This document shows, in pieces, positions 32,565-38,338 of a stretch of DNA of 38,338 nt; the first letter of the stretch is position 1, and each line of letters opens with the position of its first letter. The notes below the pieces were generated by a model that saw only the letters and a program-made list of their open reading frames with translations, did not search any database and was not told the origin of the DNA. Position numbers and translations under genes: made by a program. Origin of the DNA: an uncultured Alphaproteobacteria bacterium (GTDB lineage Bacteria > Pseudomonadota > Alphaproteobacteria > UBA7985); NCBI GenBank assembly GCA_905479265.1, contig CAJQLX010000017.1, forward strand, positions 1 through 38,338, read 5' to 3'.

Positions 32565-34239
32565 CGCCGCGCAAGCCCAGCCTTGGGCATTGACGGTTGA
32601 GCGGCGCAATCTGGTCATTGTCCACGACGCCAATCCGGTTGCGCGTGCCGCTGGCGCCCAGCCGGGGCAACCGCTGACCGACGCACGGGCTCTCGTGCCC
32701 GGGCTGCGGTCAGTGAGCGTTGATCCAGCACGCATCGAGCGCGCCTGGCAAGCCACCGCACATTGGCTGACGCGCTACACCCCTTTGGTCGCGCTGGATC
32801 CGGCCAGCCCGCCCACGGACGTTGGCGGGGCTGCTGGCTTTGTGCTCGATGTCTCTGGGTGCTCGCACCTGTTTGGGGGGGAGCAAGGTTTGTTGCGCGA
32901 TTTGGTCGAGCGGATGCATGCTTGGGGCTTGCCGGTGCGAGCGGCTATGGCTGATACGCCGCTGGCGGCCTGGGGGCTGGCCCGCTGTGGGGATGCGCCT
33001 GTGCAGTGCGTGCCTGCTGGTGAAACCTTGCCTGCGCTGCGGCCTCTGCCAGTGACAGCGCTGAATTTACCGGATGCAACCGTTGAAGCGTTGGACCGTC
33101 TGGGTCTGCGTCGCATTGGTGACATTGTCGCGTTGGATCGTCAGGCCTTGGGGCAGCGGTTTTCTGAGAAACTGACACGCAAGCAAGCAGAGCAAGCCCG
33201 AACCACATCGGAACGCCTGCTCGAAGCCCTCGATCGCGCCTTGGGAAAGCGACCAGATGCGATAACGCCATTATTGCCTGCGGCGTCCTATGCGGCGCGC
33301 AAGCTGTTTCACGAACCCATCGGAACAGCCGCCAGCATCGAGCAAACATTGGTGGACCTGATGGCGGCTGTTCTCCCCATGGTTCGGCGTGCCGGTCAGG
33401 GTGTGCGCCAAGCGACGGTGTCGCTGTACCGCGTCGACGGCGCGCGCCAAGACATCCGGCTGCGCTTTCATCGTCCGACGTTGGAGCCGGGGTTGCTGTT
33501 GCGGCTGTTCAGTGAGCAGACCGAGACGTTGGACGTGGGTTTTGGGCTGGATGCGGTGGGACTGTCGGTCCAGCGCGCAGAAACCATGCAAGAAAGCCAA
33601 GACAGTTTGCTCTCGCACAGCGTTCCAGGCCGCCATCATCCTGTGCTGGATCGCCTGACCAACCGCTTGGGCGCCGAAGCGGTTGCACAGCCGACGCTGC
33701 GTCCGCGCCACGATCCGCGTGAAGCGGAGCTGCGGCAATCGGTTGAGAACGCCTTGGCGACCCCACTCACTGCGGTGGTGGGCGTGAGTCAGCAACGCAG
33801 TGCAGCGGCTTTGGATCAGGATTTGGGTGACCCCGAAATCGCGGCGCAAGCTGGCTTACGCCGTCAGGCCCAACCCCGCCCGGTTATTCTGCTCGCTGAA
33901 CCTCAGCCCGTGCAAATCGACGACGCCCAACCATTGACCAGCGGCTTGCGACCGCCCCATCAGTTCCACTGGCGACGCCAGCACCATCGATTGGTGCGGT
34001 GGAGCGGGCCAGAGCGCTTGACCCCCGCGTGGTGGGACTGTCCCAACGGGCACTTAGGCACCTACGCGTCTTCCCCCCGAAGCCTGCCGGTGACGAAAGA
34101 TTACTTCCATGTCGAGGATGAGGAGGGGCGCCAGTTCTGGATGGCCCGCACATGCAGCAGTCCCACAGCCCCTTTTGGTGACAGGACGGGACAAGCAGCC
34201 GGTCGGCCACATTGGACGGTTGAAGGGCTGTTTGCATGA
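32500..34239 (+). CDS. imuB: ImuB, Y-family polymerase-like mutasome protein
   Basis: Catalytically inactive Y-family DNA polymerase homologue that bridges DnaE2 and the beta clamp. The 579 residues open with MRRIVSVVCPSFALWAQ, where active Y-family enzymes carry the metal-binding D-x-D; no acidic residue is present, as expected for ImuB. Then come VLDVSGCSHLFGG, the helix-hairpin-helix-like LNLPDATVEALDRLGLRRIGDIVAL, the little-finger-like region, and a C-terminal tail with RLVRWSGPERLTPAWWD and KDYFHVEDEEGRQFWMAR, typical of ImuB. GGAG 7 bases before the ATG at 32500 supports this start, which overlaps imuA by 65 bases. Its stop overlaps the dnaE2 start (ATGA). Confidence 0.92.
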   Translation: MRRIVSVVCPSFALWAQPHPNDAAQAQPWALTVERRNLVIVHDANPVARAAGAQPGQPLTDARALVPGLRSVSVDPARIERAWQATAHWLTRYTPLVALDPASPPTDVGGAAGFVLDVSGCSHLFGGEQGLLRDLVERMHAWGLPVRAAMADTPLAAWGLARCGDAPVQCVPAGETLPALRPLPVTALNLPDATVEALDRLGLRRIGDIVALDRQALGQRFSEKLTRKQAEQARTTSERLLEALDRALGKRPDAITPLLPAASYAARKLFHEPIGTAASIEQTLVDLMAAVLPMVRRAGQGVRQATVSLYRVDGARQDIRLRFHRPTLEPGLLLRLFSEQTETLDVGFGLDAVGLSVQRAETMQESQDSLLSHSVPGRHHPVLDRLTNRLGAEAVAQPTLRPRHDPREAELRQSVENALATPLTAVVGVSQQRSAAALDQDLGDPEIAAQAGLRRQAQPRPVILLAEPQPVQIDDAQPLTSGLRPPHQFHWRRQHHRLVRWSGPERLTPAWWDCPNGHLGTYASSPRSLPVTKDYFHVEDEEGRQFWMARTCSSPTAPFGDRTGQAAGRPHWTVEGLFA

Positions 34240-37200
34240 CCCGCGACCCGGCTTCAGATTCCAGTGATCGCGTTTTGCTGCCCAGCCGCCGATTGGCCTA
34301 TGTCGAGCTGCAGGTGAGCTCGAATTTCTCCTTCCTGCGCGGCGCGAGCCACCCCGACGAGTTGGCGTTGGCGGCGGGAGCGCTCGGGGTCAAAGGCTTT
34401 GCTGTGACCGATCGCAACAGCATGGCGGGCGTGGTGCGGGCTCATATGGCGTGCAAGGACGCGGGCTTGCCGTTCATCGTTGGATGCCGGCTCGACCTTA
34501 TCCGCGACGCGCGCCCCGAAGCTCAAGGACAGCGCCGCCTGACACGGGTGGCCCGAACCCAAGCCCGCAAGCCGTCAGGAACAGAGCGCACCGCAACACA
34601 AGCGCTGGTTGAGCCACAGGATGCACGACCCGGTGGATCGTTTTTGGCCTACCCCACCGACCGGGCAGCCTATGGCCGCTTGTGCCGATTGTTGACGCTG
34701 GGCCGCCGTCGCGCGCCCAAGGGCGATTGTTTCATTGATCTCGAAGACCTGCGCGCCCACGCCGAAGGCATGATCCTGATCGCCCTGCCACCGCCAACGA
34801 TCGAGGCGGATTTCATGATGCGGCTGATTGATCTGGGGCGGCAATGGCAGGGGCGGCTGTATTTGGGCGCGCACCACCATCTCAGCGGGGACGACGAGGT
34901 ACGCTTGAGCCAACTTGCGGCGGTTGCGGATCGCACAGGTGTGCCGATGGTCGCGCTCAATGACGTGCATTTTCACAGCCGCAGTCGAAAGCCGCTGCAA
35001 GACGTGCTGACCTGCATCCGGCACGGCTGCACGGTTGATACCGCAGGAACGCGATTGTTCCCCAATGCGGAGCGGTGCTTGAAGACCGCCGAAGAAATGG
35101 CGCTGCTGTTCTCTGATCATCCTGACGCCCTCGCGCGCACGGTCGAAATCGCCCGGCGGTGCACCTTTTCGCTGGACGAGCTGCGCTATGAATACCCGGA
35201 CGAGCTGACACAGAACGGCCGAAACACCGCCGAAGAACTGCGCCATCTGGCCTATGAGGGCGCGCATCAGCGCTATGGCGCGGTGGTTCCCGAGCGGGTG
35301 GTCGCAAGCATCGAGCATGAGTTGGCCCTCATTGGCGAACTCAAATACGAGCCCTATTTTCTGACCGTCTATGACATCGTTCGATTCGCCCGGTCGCAGG
35401 GGATTTTATGCCAAGGGCGCGGATCGGCGGCGAACTCGACCGTCTGCTTTTGCTTGGGCATCACAGCTGTGGACCCCGCGCGTGTCGATTTGCTGTTCGA
35501 GCGCTTCATTTCCGCAGCCCGTGATGAGCCGCCGGACATCGATGTTGATTTCGAGCACGAGCGGCGCGAAGAGGTCATTCAGTACATTTACACCAAATAT
35601 GGCCGAGACCGCGCCGGATTGGCGGCGACCGTGATCAGCTACCGCACGCGCGGTGCTGTGCGGGATGTGGGGAAGGCGCTGGGTCTGTCTGAGGACGCCA
35701 TTGCCGCCATCAGCTCGAATATCTCCGGCTGGAATGAAAGCCGCAGCGCCGCCGCGCCAGCGGATGAGGCGGAGGCGCAGACCACGCTGCCCGCGCGCAC
35801 GGGCCGCGTTCTGGCCCACGAGCGCTTGAGCGAGATGGGGCTGGACATCACCTCTCCACGACTGGCGATGGCTTTGGATCTGGTCCAGCAAATCCGCGGA
35901 TTCCCCCGCCATTTGTCTCAGCATGTCGGCGGCTTTGTCCTCACCCGTGGGCCCCTATCCGAATACGTTCCGATCGCCAACGCCGCCATGCAGGACCGCA
36001 CGGTGATCGAATGGGACAAAGACGATCTAGAGGCGCTTGGGCTGATGAAAGTCGATGTGCTCTCGCTGGGCATGCTGTCGTGCATGCGGCGGTGCTTCGA
36101 ACTGCTGGAGCATCACTACGGCGCGGTTCATTCGCTGGCGAGCATCCCTTCGGAAGACCCTGCGGTCTATGACATGCTTTCGCGCGGGGACTCCCTTGGC
36201 GTGTTTCAGGTGGAAAGCCGCGCCCAGATGAACATGCTGCCGCGCCTCAAGCCGGCGACCTTTTATGATTTGGTGGTGCAAGTCGCCATTGTCCGGCCCG
36301 GACCGATCCAAGGCGACATGGTCCACCCCTACTTGCGCCGCCGCAATGGGGAGGAGCCGGTGGATTACCCCTCAGAGGAGCTGGAAAAGGTTCTCGGTAA
36401 AACCCTCGGCGTGCCGTTGTTTCAAGAGCAAGCCATGAAAATCGCCATTGTCGCGGCTGGCTTCACCCCGACGGAGGCGGACCAACTGCGTCGGGCGATG
36501 GCGACATTCAAGAAAGACGGAATGCTGCACCAATTCGGCGATAAGCTGCGATTGGGTATGGCGGCGCGCGGCTATGATCCAGAGTTCGCCGACCGGTGTT
36601 TCAAGCAGATCGAGGGCTTTGGCAGCTATGGGTTTCCGGAGAGTCACGCCGCGTCGTTTGCTTTGCTGGTTTACACCAGTTCGTGGATGAAAAAGCATTA
36701 CCCCGAGGTCTTCGCCTGCGCCTTGCTCAACTCCCAACCCATGGGGTTTTATGCGCCAGCACAGATCATCCGTGACGCCCGCGAACATGGGGTCGAGGTG
36801 CTGCCCCCTGATGTGAATGCATCGGACTGGGACAACACGCTGGCCTTTCCAACCGGTCGACCGGTTGGCTTGCCCTCGTCGCGCTGGCCCGACACCCACC
36901 CGCGCGCCTATGCCATCCGGCTTGGCTTGCGACAGGTGAAGGGGTTGAAAGAAGAGGATGCAGAGAAAATCGTCCTTGCGCGGAATAATGGCTACCCGGA
37001 TATGCTCAGTTTGTGGCGGCGGTCCGGCGCATCGGTTGCTGCGTTGGAGACCTTGGCGCGTGGGGATGGTTACAGCTCGCTTGGCTTGGGCCGTCGAGAG
37101 GCGTTTTGGGCGATCAAGGCGTTGCCCGCTGACCCCCTTCCGCTGTTTGCCGCAGCTGCGGCCGAAGAGTGGTCCGATGTGGCCCAAGGCGCAGAAAATC

Positions 37201-38171
37201 TGCCAGCCATGACCGTGGGTGAGGAGGTTGCGGACGACTACCGCGCCCTGCGCCTTTCGCTCAAGGCGCACCCCATGGCCTTGCTCCGGGACCAACTCGC
37301 CGCAGAAGGACGGCTCCCGTCCAAGGCGCTTTGGACGCTCAAGGATGGCGCTTTGGTCAAGCTCGCTGGCGTGGTTTTGGTTCGCCAGCGACCGGGGTCG
37401 GCCAAGGGCGTCATCTTCATCACGCTGGAAGACGAAACCGGCGTCGCCAATCTCGTGATCTGGTCCGATCGTTTTGAGGCTTACCGCCGCGAAGTCCTGT
37501 CCGCGTCACTGCTGGAAGTATGGGGACGCGTGCAAAAGAGCGGTGAGGGCGATCATCAGGTGATCCATATCACCGCGCAACATTTGGTTGATCGCTCCGC
37601 CTTGTTGGCTGAAATGCAGGTGGGCGAGGGCGAGCCGGACATGCTCGACAGCCCGGTAACGCCGCCGCTGGCCCATGCGGATGAAATCGTCCGCGGCATG
37701 CCGGACGATCCTCGACAAGCAGACATCGCAGGCCGTCATGACGACGCTCAACCCCTGCGCGCTATGGGGCAGCGGGGACATTGGGGGACCGGGCAAGGGG
37801 CGTCGCGCTCCGTAGAACGGCAGCTCAATGCGCCAGGCGGCAGGGGCCCCAAACCCAAAACGTACCAAGAGCGCGAGGCGGCCATCACGGCTGCGCGACA
37901 GGCCAAGAAACTGCGCCGGCGCCGTGGTGAGCCAGCCACACCCGGCCCGGCATCAGACCCGGTTCACGGCGCCCGGGCTTCAAGTTTGCCCAACCCGCTC
38001 ACAAACGTCGGCCAGCCCAAAACCAGCCGCCACCCTCGTGATATCGCCTTGGACGTCCCGACCTCGCCCAACCGAGTCAAAGTCACCGTCGCTGCGCAAA
38101 CGCCCCATACAGGCCACGGCGCACCCAATCCCTTTGACGCAAAGCCGCCGCGCTCTCGACGAGGGCGATAA
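34236..38171 (+). CDS. dnaE2: Error-prone DNA polymerase DnaE2 (ImuC)
   Basis: Alternative alpha subunit of the C-family polymerases, the catalytic enzyme of the ImuABC mutasome. The 1311 residues contain the PHP domain (YVELQVSSNFSFLRGASHPDEL and AVTDRNSMAGVVR), the palm region with RGSAANSTVCFCLGIT and the catalytic PPDIDVDFEHERREEVIQYI (near 431), the KVDVLSLGMLSCMRR and HVGGFVLTRGPLSEYVPI blocks, finger motifs (LFQEQAMKIAIVAAGFTPTEADQLRRAMATFKK), and an OB domain (LAGVVLVRQRPGSAKGVIFITLEDETG). After about residue 1120 comes a tail of about 190 residues rich in Pro, Arg, Gly and His. Members are usually 1000-1150 residues. It is coupled to imuB by ATGA. Confidence 0.96.
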   Translation: MTRDPASDSSDRVLLPSRRLAYVELQVSSNFSFLRGASHPDELALAAGALGVKGFAVTDRNSMAGVVRAHMACKDAGLPFIVGCRLDLIRDARPEAQGQRRLTRVARTQARKPSGTERTATQALVEPQDARPGGSFLAYPTDRAAYGRLCRLLTLGRRRAPKGDCFIDLEDLRAHAEGMILIALPPPTIEADFMMRLIDLGRQWQGRLYLGAHHHLSGDDEVRLSQLAAVADRTGVPMVALNDVHFHSRSRKPLQDVLTCIRHGCTVDTAGTRLFPNAERCLKTAEEMALLFSDHPDALARTVEIARRCTFSLDELRYEYPDELTQNGRNTAEELRHLAYEGAHQRYGAVVPERVVASIEHELALIGELKYEPYFLTVYDIVRFARSQGILCQGRGSAANSTVCFCLGITAVDPARVDLLFERFISAARDEPPDIDVDFEHERREEVIQYIYTKYGRDRAGLAATVISYRTRGAVRDVGKALGLSEDAIAAISSNISGWNESRSAAAPADEAEAQTTLPARTGRVLAHERLSEMGLDITSPRLAMALDLVQQIRGFPRHLSQHVGGFVLTRGPLSEYVPIANAAMQDRTVIEWDKDDLEALGLMKVDVLSLGMLSCMRRCFELLEHHYGAVHSLASIPSEDPAVYDMLSRGDSLGVFQVESRAQMNMLPRLKPATFYDLVVQVAIVRPGPIQGDMVHPYLRRRNGEEPVDYPSEELEKVLGKTLGVPLFQEQAMKIAIVAAGFTPTEADQLRRAMATFKKDGMLHQFGDKLRLGMAARGYDPEFADRCFKQIEGFGSYGFPESHAASFALLVYTSSWMKKHYPEVFACALLNSQPMGFYAPAQIIRDAREHGVEVLPPDVNASDWDNTLAFPTGRPVGLPSSRWPDTHPRAYAIRLGLRQVKGLKEEDAEKIVLARNNGYPDMLSLWRRSGASVAALETLARGDGYSSLGLGRREAFWAIKALPADPLPLFAAAAAEEWSDVAQGAENLPAMTVGEEVADDYRALRLSLKAHPMALLRDQLAAEGRLPSKALWTLKDGALVKLAGVVLVRQRPGSAKGVIFITLEDETGVANLVIWSDRFEAYRREVLSASLLEVWGRVQKSGEGDHQVIHITAQHLVDRSALLAEMQVGEGEPDMLDSPVTPPLAHADEIVRGMPDDPRQADIAGRHDDAQPLRAMGQRGHWGTGQGASRSVERQLNAPGGRGPKPKTYQEREAAITAARQAKKLRRRRGEPATPGPASDPVHGARASSLPNPLTNVGQPKTSRHPRDIALDVPTSPNRVKVTVAAQTPHTGHGAPNPFDAKPPRSRRGR

Positions 38172-38213
38172 GGTGCTTGCAGGATTGGGCGAACACAGTC
38201 AGATTAGCCGAAT

Positions 38214-38288
38214 GCGGGTGTAGCTCAGTGGTAGAGCAGTAGCTTCCCAAGCTACGTGTCGAGGGTTCGATTCCCTTCACCCGCTCCA
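38214..38288 (+). tRNA. tRNA-Gly (CCC)
   Basis: The complete cloverleaf can be drawn: acceptor stem GCGGGTG with CACCCGC (38278-38284), D-arm GCTC-AGTGGTA-GAGC, anticodon stem GTAGC/GCTAC with loop TTCCCAA giving anticodon CCC, variable loop GTGTC, T-arm with TTCGATT, discriminator T, and encoded CCA (38286-38288). It reads GGG glycine codons. It follows dnaE2 by 42 bases. A weak AAACCC/GGGTTT pair (38301-38306 and 38326-38331) after it could help end transcription. Confidence 0.97.
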
Positions 38289-38338
38289 AGACCTCCCAAA
38301 AAACCCAATGAAAACAATGATAGCGGGGTTTCAGTAGC

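Noticed and set aside
36372-37295. Minus-strand frame of 307 codons inside dnaE2
   Set aside because: Antisense to conserved polymerase motifs; no recognisable features.

Overview
The window is chromosomal DNA of an aerobic alphaproteobacterium. The evidence is the imuA-imuB-dnaE2 mutagenesis cassette behind a GAAC-N7-GAAC box (the alphaproteobacterial LexA type), a petABC cytochrome bc1 operon, oxygen-dependent hemF, and the run ybjN-proC / ubiK / lgt-midA-pgeF-prs-rplY-pth-ychF, which resembles Rhodospirillales-type genomes. No species is claimed. Genes are densely packed with moderately high GC. I see no insertion sequence, prophage, CRISPR array or sign of recent transfer; this is mostly core genome.

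Layout. 1-3.1 kb: aspartate aminotransferase (aatA), terminator, then a MarR-type regulator divergent from ilvE with a palindrome in the shared promoter. 3.2-8.3 kb, minus strand: pgsA behind uvrC, then folB / pteridine-reductase-like SDR / Na+-Ca2+ exchanger-like transporter. 8.5-14.2 kb: uvrB, a convergent EF-hand lipoprotein, GNAT acetyltransferase with msrB, a CsaA-like tRNA-binding protein, plsY. 14.2-16.2 kb, minus: proC with a YbjN-family gene, and ubiK; the gap between ybjN and ubiK carries DnaA-box-like sites. 16.3-22.8 kb, plus: lgt, midA-like methyltransferase, pgeF, prs, rplY, pth, ychF. 22.8-27.7 kb, minus: two related secreted DUF2147 proteins, a glyoxalase-like protein, and petABC. 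27.9-31.1 kb: trmL-hemF (plus), then LysR and XRE regulators (minus). 31.4-38.2 kb: SOS-type promoter, imuA-imuB-dnaE2, then tRNA-Gly(CCC).

Genes that work together: uvrB and uvrC (nucleotide excision repair) share the window with the SOS mutagenesis cassette; pgsA, plsY and lgt serve phospholipid and lipoprotein synthesis; petABC, ubiK and hemF serve respiration; rplY, pth, ychF, trmL and tRNA-Gly serve translation. The points most worth a second look are unusual residues at the quinol-oxidising core of the bc1 complex (cytochrome b Qo helix and Rieske cluster), the SOS control region of imuA, a long disordered tail on DnaE2, a three-EF-hand lipoprotein, and the DnaA-box-like cluster near 15.7 kb. 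I did not find a clearly new multi-gene system.
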